Source: W425 sp964503235 (GTDB lineage Bacteria; Chloroflexota; Dehalococcoidia; Dehalococcoidales; RBG-16-60-22). From it: a stretch of 55,567 bases of DNA. The position numbers were made by a program, and so were the translations under genes. Of the stretch, positions 25,170-33,470 are shown one piece after another. The notes below the pieces were generated by a model. It worked only from the letters and a program-made list of their open reading frames with translations, was not told the origin of the DNA and made no database searches. How positions within the stretch are numbered: position 1 is the first letter of the stretch; every line of letters begins with the position of its first letter. The stretch spans positions 1-55,567 of the forward strand of contig CAZCZJ010000005.1 in the NCBI GenBank assembly GCA_964503235.1, read 5' to 3'.

Positions 25170-26048
25170 CTATTCTGGTTTCTGAAAGACAAACAGGCGT
25201 GCCTTTTTGCGTGGATGAGCGGGTTTTCTGCATTCAACGAAGAAGTGGGTAGCCAGGCACTCCGGGACGGATATGTTCAGAGGATGAGAAAACGGCAGGT
25301 TTTTCTCTAATAAGATAGATAGTATCCCAGATAAGCGAGTTACAAAAGGGATATATAGCCCGAACTTACGGCCGGAAACAATATCAATCCCGGCTTGCTG
25401 TAAAAAGCTGGAAAAGCTCTGAAGGCTAAACAGGCGGAGATGTTCAGGCGCCTTGCCACTCGCTCCTTTTCCATTAGGGACGGTGAACAGGGCTACACCG
25501 TTCGGCTTCAGCACCCGGTAGCACTCCCTGACGGCGTCATCACCATCGATGTGCTCCAGGGTCTCGCTGCAGAGCAGGTAATCAAAGGTATCCGACTTGA
25601 AGGGGATGCCCCTGGCATCCCCAGCGCTGAAGTTGATACTTTCGGTCAGCCTTTTAACTCTATTGAGTAGTGGCAGGGCAACATCAATGCCATGCAGTTC
25701 CCTATTCTGGAGGTGTAGCATAAATAGAACGGGTGCCCGCCCACAGCCAACATCTATAACCCTCCCCTGACCAACCCTCCTGGCTACCGTCTTATAAAGA
25801 TGACCCTCTCCATAATTAACGCAGCTCACACCTGTCTCTGACCTCTGGGCATAAACCTGAGCCGGATTGCGAAGCAGGCTCTCCTTCAGGCACTTATCAC
25901 ATAGACCGACATGGCAATACTCGTAATCGAATAATCGCTTGCCGCACTTAGTGCATCTGGTTGAGTAGGAGATATGGCGCAGTGAGGCATAAATCAAGAA
26001 GGGAATGAGAAGGGGCGCTCTTTCAAACCGGGTCAGCCAGTGCCACAT
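25170..26048 (-). CDS. Class I SAM methyltransferase with N-terminal zinc ribbon (copy 1)
   Basis: A 292-residue paralogue of the neighbouring gene, beginning MWHWLTRFERAPLL with the same hydrophobic stretch and ribbon (CTKCGKRLFDYEYC, LCDKCLKE). The methyltransferase motifs are GRVIDVGCGRAPVLF, DYLLCSETLEHIDGDDAV and LKPNGVALFTVPNGKG. Ribosome site AGGAGG lies before ATG. The C-terminal HPLNISVPECLATHFFVE block is conserved between the copies, while the SAM loop differs (CGRAPV versus CGWGTS), which may mean different substrates. It follows the GT-C gene by 14 bases in the same operon. Confidence 0.87.
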   Translation of the reverse strand: MWHWLTRFERAPLLIPFLIYASLRHISYSTRCTKCGKRLFDYEYCHVGLCDKCLKESLLRNPAQVYAQRSETGVSCVNYGEGHLYKTVARRVGQGRVIDVGCGRAPVLFMLHLQNRELHGIDVALPLLNRVKRLTESINFSAGDARGIPFKSDTFDYLLCSETLEHIDGDDAVRECYRVLKPNGVALFTVPNGKGASGKAPEHLRLFSLQSFSSFLQQAGIDIVSGRKFGLYIPFVTRLSGILSILLEKNLPFSHPLNISVPECLATHFFVECRKPAHPRKKARLFVFQKPE

Positions 26049-26062
26049 TTTACCCTTGCCTC

Positions 26063-27886
26063 CTATTCAGCTAGTCGCTTATAAATCTGAACATGACCAT
26101 TATCATAGATTAGATCATTCTGTGAAAGTCTATTGACAAACTCCATCCATCTGGGGTCGGTGGACTCGATTATTATTCTGGGGGCATAAGAATGCCTGAA
26201 TCTCTCAGAAATCACAAAAATAGCGTTCTCATCCCTTGAATTTTCAAAACGCTCGGCATACTGGTTCAGCTCCAGCCATAAACCCTCCTTGCCGGCTGAT
26301 ACTTCAGGTACTGGCATAGTTCGAAAATGGGCTTCAGGAACATAGTAAGTATAGACACTGGCGACAAAGCCGACAGAATAGAGATTCAATTCTTCAGCTC
26401 CATAAGTTGATTGTAAAAACTCACCGGCTGAGTTCTCCTGGGGATAAATGGTATGGGTGGAAACCCGGTAGTTGTCCGCCAGAAAAGTGGGCAGGGATAA
26501 AACAAGGAACAGGATAATTAACAAGGTAACCACGTGCCTCCTGAACCAGCCCCAGGGAGCAGCAAGACTCTTGTGGAACCCAGCGAAGTTAAGTGGTTCA
26601 TCACGCCGGCTGAAGCCCGATAAGAAGCGGAACACAATGGGAATAGCAAAGAAGGGAGCATACATGAAAATCCGCCCGGTTTGTTCTCCACCCACAAAGG
26701 TCAAAAAGCAAACGAGACCAAAAATGATAGCTCCCCATAACCCGCCGGTTTCCATTGTCTCTATTGAGCTCAGCCTCCTGGCTCTAATAAGGTTCCTAAT
26801 GCCCAAGATACCCCCAAAGCCGAATATCAGAGTTATCCAGAAGAGCCTGGTCAGGTTTGCCCATAGCGGCACAGTCTCTCCCACGTATGCCGTGCCTATC
26901 CCCAAAATAGCAGAAAGCCTTCCTCCAACCTCAGTAAAACCACCTATAAAAGCCGGGGCTAGCCCTGCAAACATACTATCAAACATACGGGCAGAGTAGT
27001 ACATTTCCCACCCCATAAATATGACAAAAAACAGGGTAACAGCGGTTAAAGACACCACATTTTTAATACTTACTTTTTGCAGCAGATATATCGCTGCCAA
27101 AATGAAGATAAAGCAGGTTGGTGTGGGTAGATAGCTCATGGTGAACGCCACCAATAAAATAATTGTGATTAGTGGTAGTGCCGCTCCCATCGCTCTATCC
27201 TGGCGCCAGCTTAACAGTAAAAGTAAAGCGACGAGGAAAATGTTAGCCAAGTTACCCGGCCAGAATGCCGTTTCGGCAGAGTAGACCTTCACGCACACTA
27301 AGAGCAGTAGCAGCACACCTAGAGAGGCAAGGCGGGAGTCTTTCAAGAATTTCTGAAATAGAAGATATGCTAACTCCGCAAATGTAACGCCGCTAAACAG
27401 CATGAACCAGATTCTGGTTTCAAAAACCCCCGATCCGCTAATCTGGGAGAGAGATGTATTGACAAGGTGAAAGGCCGGGAACTGAAAATAATTAAAAACG
27501 GGATGGGCAAGGTCTATCTTCCCCGCCTCCTGAAGATATTTAATATGACCCATCTGCCAAATTTCATCGGGATGTCCTCCGTAGGGTGCATTAATTATCC
27601 ACAAGCCAAAAATGCCAAGAGCAAATATGCAGACTAATCCAAGCTTTTGCCATTCACTACTTTTGCCTCTAGCGAAAAGCAGTAACAGAAGGATGGCAAT
27701 CCAGATATAAAACAGAATTGTAAAAAGTGGCAGCTTATCTCCAAAAGCATAGATAGACTCTATAGCGTGATATTCATAGTTGAGGCGAACAGGGAAGAGC
27801 AGAATTATGGCTGTCAGTAGTATCAGTAAAATCCAGAGACCAAGCCTATGACCTTCCCTGAGCTCAGGTATATTTATCTTGGGCAT
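26063..27886 (-). CDS. GT-C fold membrane glycosyltransferase-like protein
   Basis: A 607-residue protein with about 11 to 12 membrane helices and a ~110-residue C-terminal outside domain. After the second helix it has GGHPDEIWQMGHIKYLQEAG, an acidic motif in the first outside loop as in GT39/ArnT-like enzymes that use polyprenyl-phosphate sugars. It would transfer a sugar outside the membrane onto a glycan or protein. No clear ribosome site is seen before ATG at 27886. It lies between methyltransferase genes in the minus operon. Assignment rests on topology and the acidic motif. Confidence 0.75.
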   Translation of the reverse strand: MPKINIPELREGHRLGLWILLILLTAIILLFPVRLNYEYHAIESIYAFGDKLPLFTILFYIWIAILLLLLFARGKSSEWQKLGLVCIFALGIFGLWIINAPYGGHPDEIWQMGHIKYLQEAGKIDLAHPVFNYFQFPAFHLVNTSLSQISGSGVFETRIWFMLFSGVTFAELAYLLFQKFLKDSRLASLGVLLLLLVCVKVYSAETAFWPGNLANIFLVALLLLLSWRQDRAMGAALPLITIILLVAFTMSYLPTPTCFIFILAAIYLLQKVSIKNVVSLTAVTLFFVIFMGWEMYYSARMFDSMFAGLAPAFIGGFTEVGGRLSAILGIGTAYVGETVPLWANLTRLFWITLIFGFGGILGIRNLIRARRLSSIETMETGGLWGAIIFGLVCFLTFVGGEQTGRIFMYAPFFAIPIVFRFLSGFSRRDEPLNFAGFHKSLAAPWGWFRRHVVTLLIILFLVLSLPTFLADNYRVSTHTIYPQENSAGEFLQSTYGAEELNLYSVGFVASVYTYYVPEAHFRTMPVPEVSAGKEGLWLELNQYAERFENSRDENAIFVISERFRHSYAPRIIIESTDPRWMEFVNRLSQNDLIYDNGHVQIYKRLAE

Positions 27887-27912
27887 TTTGTCTGTACCTG
27901 TGTATTGATTGC

Positions 27913-28593
27913 TTATCCTTCCTCATTATCTTCCGGCCTGAGCCTTTTAACACATACCATCCAACCGGCTAATTCGGGGGCAAAGTATGTGATTACGCTG
28001 GCTAAAACCCAGATAAACCTCCTGAGTGAGCCAAAAGGCTCAGGCAAACGAGCTATTAACCCTCTGTCACCGCCAGGGATAGGTAACCCGTACCCCTTGA
28101 CTTGATAATCATGAGCCCTTAATTCGGTGGGGCCGTAGGTTGATTTGTGCTCTTGCCATGTATTGCCGTCAGTGGGAGGACGTTCAAATTTCCCCACTGG
28201 AGTGCTTATTATTATTTGCTTTCGGGCGATTTTCTCCATTTCCTTGAGAAGCCTTTCCCCTTCTTCCTTTTCCAGATGCTCCAGTGTTTCCAAGCACAAG
28301 ACAATATCAAAGGACTTTGTCTTTATTGGTAGCTTTTGGATATCGCACAGCAAGTAGTCATCGTGAGTCCCTTGCGTCTTGGCTCTAACCACATCTAGTC
28401 TGAAGATATCCGCACCTACGGAGTGGAATTGCTTATGCCGGTTAAAGAACTTCATCGGGATACCCTTCCCGCAGCCTAAATCCAGAATACTCTTTCCTCG
28501 CTTATCCAAACTTCGCCAGGCGGTATTCCACGTGGTAAAAGGAACGTAAGGGCGTACCTTTCCTAACAGTTCACCCCATCTATTCGAAACCAT
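27913..28593 (-). CDS. Class I SAM-dependent methyltransferase
   Basis: A 226-residue methyltransferase. SILDLGCGKGIPMKFFNRH is motif I, CDIQKLPIKTKSFDIVLCLETLEHL gives motifs II and III, and KQIIISTPVGKFERP follows. A hydrophobic C-terminal stretch (FIWVLASVITYFAPELAGWMV) probably attaches it to the membrane. An AAGGTG ribosome site precedes ATG. It is 26 bases from the GT-C gene and 32 bases from the GT4 fusion gene, in the same operon. Its substrate is likely a glycan intermediate. Confidence 0.87.
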   Translation of the reverse strand: MVSNRWGELLGKVRPYVPFTTWNTAWRSLDKRGKSILDLGCGKGIPMKFFNRHKQFHSVGADIFRLDVVRAKTQGTHDDYLLCDIQKLPIKTKSFDIVLCLETLEHLEKEEGERLLKEMEKIARKQIIISTPVGKFERPPTDGNTWQEHKSTYGPTELRAHDYQVKGYGLPIPGGDRGLIARLPEPFGSLRRFIWVLASVITYFAPELAGWMVCVKRLRPEDNEEG

Positions 28594-28625
28594 ACTTCAT
28601 CACCTTTTTCCTTACACAATAAGAA

Positions 28626-30662
28626 CTATCGAATTTGCCTTTCGCCCTTTGTGCCTGTAATCAGTAAATCCGAACCATTCAGGGGGCGGGGTAGCACCCT
28701 GGCTGCGATTATAAAGAAAAAGCGGCGCAAACGGGCAAGAATATGGATAAGTGACAGACTCAAGGAACTCGCTTTTTTAGATTTCTTGGGCAAAGGTGGC
28801 AGCCCACCAAAATAACAGGAGTCCACCTTTATATCGGTGATTCCTGATTGCTCCAAGGCTTTGACATAAACCCTATGGTTATGGAGGGCCTCATTTGGGG
28901 TATCAACTCCCAACCTGACCAACCATCCTTGTAGCAGATTTTCTAAAGCGTTGCTTAATCTTACCGCCGGGCTGGAGCCGTTGGGCTCAGCTACCACTAT
29001 CCTACCTCCGGGTTTGAGAGCTCGAGCCAACTCGGTAACAGTGATGCCAATATCAGGGAAGTGATGCAAAGTATAACCGCAAAAGCACATATCAAAGCTA
29101 CTATCCTTAAAAGGCAATCTTTCTAAATCACCAGCTATAGGCAGGAAGGATACACTTGCCTCGTCTGCTCTGTTCTTGGCTACACCTACAGTTTTAGGGG
29201 ATATATCAATACCTACCACCTTGTTTCCCTGTTGAGCCAGGATTAACCCATACGTCCCCGGTCCACATCCGGCATCAAGGATTAGCTGACTTTGGGACAG
29301 GATAGGCTGTAATAGTTCAAGTTGTTTTCTCCTATCTTCACGCTGTAGGTCAGAGTCCTCCCAGGTGCCTTCAATGAGTTCTCTTTCAGACAGGTTGATT
29401 TCAGCCTGCTTGTTCTGCCTTGCCTGTTGGCTTTGATAAACTTGGAGGAATCTTTCTGCTATTTTACCTGAGTCAAATTTCTCTTCGACAATCCTTCTAC
29501 CGTAGGCTCCCATCATCTTTGCCTCCACCGGGGCATCTATTAGATACTTTATTTTCTTAGCAATCTGCCTTTCATCGGCAGGGTCAATTAGAAATCCGCT
29601 TCGCCCATCCTCCACTTCAACTGGTATTCCACCCACCCTGGTTCCAATTACTGGTTTGCCACATGCCATAGCCTCTAGCACCGCCTTAGGTAAAGCCTCA
29701 GCCAAACTCGGTAACACGAATATATTGCATGCCGCATATAGTTTCCTCAAATCATCGAAGGGCACAGCACCGGTCAGTTTTATGCTTTTCTGTAATCCTA
29801 AACTTTCTATTAAGCTTAGTATTTCGGCGTAATACGAGGCGTGCGCCTGATCTTCCCCTACAGTGAATCCCAGTGGTCCGACTAATAAAAAATGGGCATC
29901 TTTATAGCCAAATTCATTGACAGTGATGTTGGCGGCTCTTACCAAGTATTCTAACCCCTTTTCAGGAGAAATCCTGGCTACGCAGAGGATATCCCTTTTC
30001 CCCTCAAGCTGATACCTCTGCTTAACCTCGCTTACATCAAGGTCGGGAGTAAAGGTGCTGGTATCTACATCATAGGGTATCACCACCACCTTTTCCGGGC
30101 TGACATTAGCTTTCTCAATGAACTTTGCCCTCATCAGTTCACTAGATGCGGTCACCCTTCTTGCCCATTTGGCAAGCCAACTTTGCGGCATAAATGAAAT
30201 TCTATCCCGAAGTTTCCACGATTCATTCAGCACGCGGTTTGAATGTGAAGTAAAGAATAACTTTTTCCTCATATCCCGGCTTATCAGAGCTAAAATAAAG
30301 CTACTCGGGGAGACATGCATGTGTACGACATCGCTATCTTTGGCTCTCCTGAGATACTTTCCAAGCTGGACGGCAAAGGTAAACTGATTTAGAACATGGC
30401 TAGCTATCGAAAGGAAGCTAGTAAGTTTAGGTATACTCTTAAAGACAATAAAGTTAAACCTCGGGGCACTCAATCGGACGATCTTAATGCCGTCAATATC
30501 TTCAGTAGTCGGGTCCGTCTTAGCGTATTTTCTATCCAGAATAGTTACATTATGTCCCATTTTTACCAATTGCTTTGATATGGCAAAGATAAAGGATTCT
30601 ATACCCCCACCTTTATCTACTGGTATCTTTGCTTCTGCCCCAGACACTTGTATAATGTTCAT
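28626..30662 (-). CDS. Fusion of a GT4 glycosyltransferase and a SAM methyltransferase
   Basis: A 678-residue two-domain protein. Residues 1-~410 are a GT-B glycosyltransferase: DKGGGIESFIFAISKQLVKMGH at the N-terminus, ILCVARISPEKGLEYLVRAA, and EALPKAVLEAMACGKPVIG (the E-x7-E motif). Residues ~440-650 are a Methyltransf_11 domain: LILDAGCGPGTYGLILA, DLERLPFKDSSFDMCFCGYTLHHF and LKPGGRIVVAEPNG. The reading frame is open over the junction, with a helical linker rich in Gln and Glu. The fusion suggests that a sugar is added and then methylated on the same acceptor. It lies mid-operon. Confidence 0.9.
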   Translation of the reverse strand: MNIIQVSGAEAKIPVDKGGGIESFIFAISKQLVKMGHNVTILDRKYAKTDPTTEDIDGIKIVRLSAPRFNFIVFKSIPKLTSFLSIASHVLNQFTFAVQLGKYLRRAKDSDVVHMHVSPSSFILALISRDMRKKLFFTSHSNRVLNESWKLRDRISFMPQSWLAKWARRVTASSELMRAKFIEKANVSPEKVVVIPYDVDTSTFTPDLDVSEVKQRYQLEGKRDILCVARISPEKGLEYLVRAANITVNEFGYKDAHFLLVGPLGFTVGEDQAHASYYAEILSLIESLGLQKSIKLTGAVPFDDLRKLYAACNIFVLPSLAEALPKAVLEAMACGKPVIGTRVGGIPVEVEDGRSGFLIDPADERQIAKKIKYLIDAPVEAKMMGAYGRRIVEEKFDSGKIAERFLQVYQSQQARQNKQAEINLSERELIEGTWEDSDLQREDRRKQLELLQPILSQSQLILDAGCGPGTYGLILAQQGNKVVGIDISPKTVGVAKNRADEASVSFLPIAGDLERLPFKDSSFDMCFCGYTLHHFPDIGITVTELARALKPGGRIVVAEPNGSSPAVRLSNALENLLQGWLVRLGVDTPNEALHNHRVYVKALEQSGITDIKVDSCYFGGLPPLPKKSKKASSLSLSLIHILARLRRFFFIIAARVLPRPLNGSDLLITGTKGERQIR

Positions 30663-30723
30663 AAGGTCTTACCCGCTTTAGCCACATCAATTATCTGACA
30701 AGTGGATTATGACTGCTCTAACG

Positions 30724-31551
30724 CTACTCCACTATATCGACCCACAAACGAAGTGGCTCAAAAAGAGGCGTAGCCTCCCCCTTCTCATATAGTAAAAATT
30801 CGATCTTCTGTTTCATGCCAGCCACCTTCGGCGTGAAGCTAACCCCATTCTCCCACCTTTCCCCGTGCGTAAGTGAAATTCCCTCGACCTCATTATTCTT
30901 AACGCCGTTTATCCTAAGCTCTACCCAATAGTTCATTATCTTGTACTCATTGTTAGCAATACCGACCACCACCCTACCTTCCTCCCCCACGATTAGCTCT
31001 CTAGGGTAACTTCCTTCCCTACCTTCCTGTCCCAAGAAATAGAACTCGGTAAACTGCTGCCCAGCTTTAGGCGTAGCTATAACATACCCAATTATGCCCA
31101 ACGCACCCAGTATGGCGAGTACCAGAATAACAGACAGCACCTTGTCAAAGACACTCGTTCCCCAACTCGGTAGTGCTATCTGAAATTTTATGCCAAATCG
31201 TTCCTCCTGCGGCAGCCTCCTTCGCCGGAACCAAGTAATAACTGAAATAATGAAAATAAAGGAAGCCATAGAATAAAGAATAGACTCTAGCCTCATCCCC
31301 CACGAGGTATAGTTTAGAATAAGCCCCAGAAGTGCCACCACAGCAATGCTCAAACCAAAGCTGAGTGCCACCCTCTCGATGCCACCGATCCCCTCCTTCC
31401 TAGGAAAAAGAGCTGCCATCAGCACATAACCGGGAAAGAAAAGCACAAATGGAAATCCCAGGATAATACGCACAACATTTGAAGGGGAAGGGATAATAGC
31501 CACAATTAGCACAATAATCAACAAGTTCAGAAGTATAAGGTCGTTTCCCAT
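30724..31551 (-). CDS. DUF1616 family membrane protein (paralogue)
   Basis: A 275-residue protein with the same plan as the product of 9725: four N-terminal helices with FFPGYVLMAALFPRK, a basic linker (RRRRLPQEERFG), a helix near residues 145-165, and an outside domain ending EPLRLWVDIVE. ATG at 31551 is preferred over TTG at 31563 because GAGGA lies just before it. It follows the GT-C gene by 32 bases. That each glycan operon in the window has one member suggests a shared accessory role in surface glycan assembly; the function is unknown. Confidence 0.85.
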   Translation of the reverse strand: MGNDLILLNLLIIVLIVAIIPSPSNVVRIILGFPFVLFFPGYVLMAALFPRKEGIGGIERVALSFGLSIAVVALLGLILNYTSWGMRLESILYSMASFIFIISVITWFRRRRLPQEERFGIKFQIALPSWGTSVFDKVLSVILVLAILGALGIIGYVIATPKAGQQFTEFYFLGQEGREGSYPRELIVGEEGRVVVGIANNEYKIMNYWVELRINGVKNNEVEGISLTHGERWENGVSFTPKVAGMKQKIEFLLYEKGEATPLFEPLRLWVDIVE

Positions 31552-31583
31552 TTTAGTCCTCAATGAAACATGCCCCTTACTGC

Positions 31584-33155
31584 TTACTCAGATAAACGGA
31601 ATGCCTGCTTATCTTGCCCCACCTCTGAGCGTAATCTACTTAACTGTATAGACAGCATTTGGATTTCGTCCGGTCCCAGCCATCTCTGTTGAATCTCAGC
31701 TTCTTTGAGCAGGTAGACATACTTCCTTACCTCGGTAAGGTCAGCGTTGTTACATTCACTCCTGGTATATACTATGGAGATGCCGTTTTCCCTTAAAAAA
31801 GGTGTGTCAATAGAGCCACCCCCGAGAAAATCGTAGGCTTCCATGTCGCTAGCTGTAGGATACGCGCCTATCCAGGTATAAACATTTTTGCTACTGATAG
31901 CAGTAAAGGCGCTTCCCTTCCACGGGTCAAGGATTGCCTTGTTGTAACCACTGCCCACATTCTCCTTAATCCAGATGAACGCCTCGTAATCTTCTCTATC
32001 AATCATGTGATAGTACGGGATATTCTGGCGGGCTGGGATAGCTATATATAGTGTTAGACCGATAAGAATCAAGCATAGTATATACCCCACATTGCGCATA
32101 ACAAGCGGTACCTTTAACCGAGCCGTAAACCCTTCCGGCAGCTTAAGATTCTTTACCGCCATCAGCCCGGCCCCGGCAACGATGCTCATCATCAACATCA
32201 TATACATCAGACCCCGGTAATACATCATGCCGATTCCGTAGTGGAATGTAAAAAAGATAGCCAGCAGCACAAACAAAATCAATGAGCCAAATACCAAACC
32301 ATAGTTCTTCTTACCCCTCCTCATCGCCAGCAGGAAAATGCCCAGGAGACAAAGCAGGATTGGGAGATAACCATAGCTGGGGATAACCCGTGGTATATCA
32401 ACAATTCCCGATATAGGTTCTGGGTTGAACATTGCCTTGGCTGCTGACAGCACCAACGTGTTTAGCCAGGGAAGGGCAGCAAGAACCGGGATAGCCAACG
32501 CTAGTGTTATCCCAACACTGTGCCTAAAATCGCTTCTCAAATTGAGGAGGATGTAGGGAATGAGGATAATGATTAATCCTACTGCTGTTGCTGAATGCAT
32601 GCAGGCTAAAAAAAGGATAAAGATAAGTAGCACAACATAAGACCACCAGCTTCTGAAATTAAAGGCTATGAAGAGGGCTAGAGGGATAAAGAGCATTCCC
32701 ATAGCCACTGGAACGAGGAAGCCGGGGCCCAGGATTCCTACCGTTGTCGGTATCAGACAGGTAAGGAGGGCAGCCTCCCAGCCAAATCCCTGCCTCTGAG
32801 CCAGGACATAAACTGATAGGACGGTCATCATAAACACGATGCCGGGGAAGAATCTGAAGATGTCAAGCCAGGGGAGACCACTAATCTGGTGGAAAACGGC
32901 CAAGAACAGGTGAAAGCCAACCTCTAAGGTCTGATTGGCTATGGGTGTTCCCCCGGAAAAGGGGTCGGCAAGCCCCACTGCGCTTGCCTCCTCTATTATC
33001 TCATTTGAGAATGCCAGGTGCATCCACTCATCAAGATGCACTGGGTAAGGGTAATGCTGGTGGGGAATGAAGGCCATGTAAAAAGCCAGTGCCATTACGA
33101 GTAAAAGCAATATATATTCATATTTTAGTACCCGGCGAATGCGGCTCAAATTCAT
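31584..33155 (-). CDS. GT-C fold membrane glycosyltransferase-like protein
   Basis: A 523-residue protein with about 12 membrane helices. Shortly after the first helix it has YPVHLDEWMHLAFSNEIIEE, an acidic motif in the first outside loop as expected in GT39-like or oligosaccharyl transferase-like GT-C enzymes. The C-terminal ~120 residues are outside (YDFLGGGSIDTPFLRENGISIVYTRSEC). It is the first gene of the minus-strand operon with a candidate promoter at 33247-33219 and a weak ribosome site. It would use a lipid-phosphate sugar donor, perhaps from the GT2 synthases in the window. Confidence 0.75.
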   Translation of the reverse strand: MNLSRIRRVLKYEYILLLLVMALAFYMAFIPHQHYPYPVHLDEWMHLAFSNEIIEEASAVGLADPFSGGTPIANQTLEVGFHLFLAVFHQISGLPWLDIFRFFPGIVFMMTVLSVYVLAQRQGFGWEAALLTCLIPTTVGILGPGFLVPVAMGMLFIPLALFIAFNFRSWWSYVVLLIFILFLACMHSATAVGLIIILIPYILLNLRSDFRHSVGITLALAIPVLAALPWLNTLVLSAAKAMFNPEPISGIVDIPRVIPSYGYLPILLCLLGIFLLAMRRGKKNYGLVFGSLILFVLLAIFFTFHYGIGMMYYRGLMYMMLMMSIVAGAGLMAVKNLKLPEGFTARLKVPLVMRNVGYILCLILIGLTLYIAIPARQNIPYYHMIDREDYEAFIWIKENVGSGYNKAILDPWKGSAFTAISSKNVYTWIGAYPTASDMEAYDFLGGGSIDTPFLRENGISIVYTRSECNNADLTEVRKYVYLLKEAEIQQRWLGPDEIQMLSIQLSRLRSEVGQDKQAFRLSE

Positions 33156-33218
33156 ATGAAAATAAATATATCCTTTTGTGCTTATATTACCATTTTTTCG
33201 TCTTGTACATTATTATAT

Positions 33219-33247
33219 ATAATATATCTTTTCCCTAATTTAGTCAA
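33219..33247 (-). promoter_or_regulatory. Candidate promoter of the minus-strand glycan operon
   Basis: On the minus strand TTGACT (33247-33242) and TATTAT (33224-33219) are separated by 17 bases. Predicted start near 33212 gives a ~57-base leader. It lies in a very AT-rich 315-base divergent region (33156-33470) that holds no gene. Confidence 0.6.
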
Positions 33248-33361
33248 TCACCTAACGTAGGATTTTCTACATTTTTAACTATAATACGTGTAATATAACG
33301 GCATTTTTATGATTTGCCAAGAACATCAAATTATACTTTCCAAGAAATAGATATTTTCAAT

Positions 33362-33383
33362 AATATGCCATATTGTCCATATT
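33362..33383. promoter_or_regulatory. Candidate operator upstream of the double-XRE gene
   Basis: AATATG-C-CATATT (33362-33374) is a perfect inverted repeat. The right half is part of a direct repeat CCATATT-GT-CCATATT (33368-33383). It lies 14 bases before the -35 box and would suit a dimeric HTH regulator. No second site was compared. Confidence 0.45.
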
Positions 33384-33397
33384 TTGGCTAAAAAGGC

Positions 33398-33426
33398 TTG
33401 ACTTTTGACTCAATTTGGCCTATAAT
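33398..33426 (+). promoter_or_regulatory. Promoter of the double-XRE membrane protein gene
   Basis: TTGACT (33398-33403) and a perfect TATAAT (33421-33426) are separated by 17 bases. The expected start near 33433 gives a ~38-base leader. Confidence 0.8.
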
Positions 33427-33470
33427 GTGTGTGCATGAATTCTCTCTACAGATAACAGGGAAATATTAAT

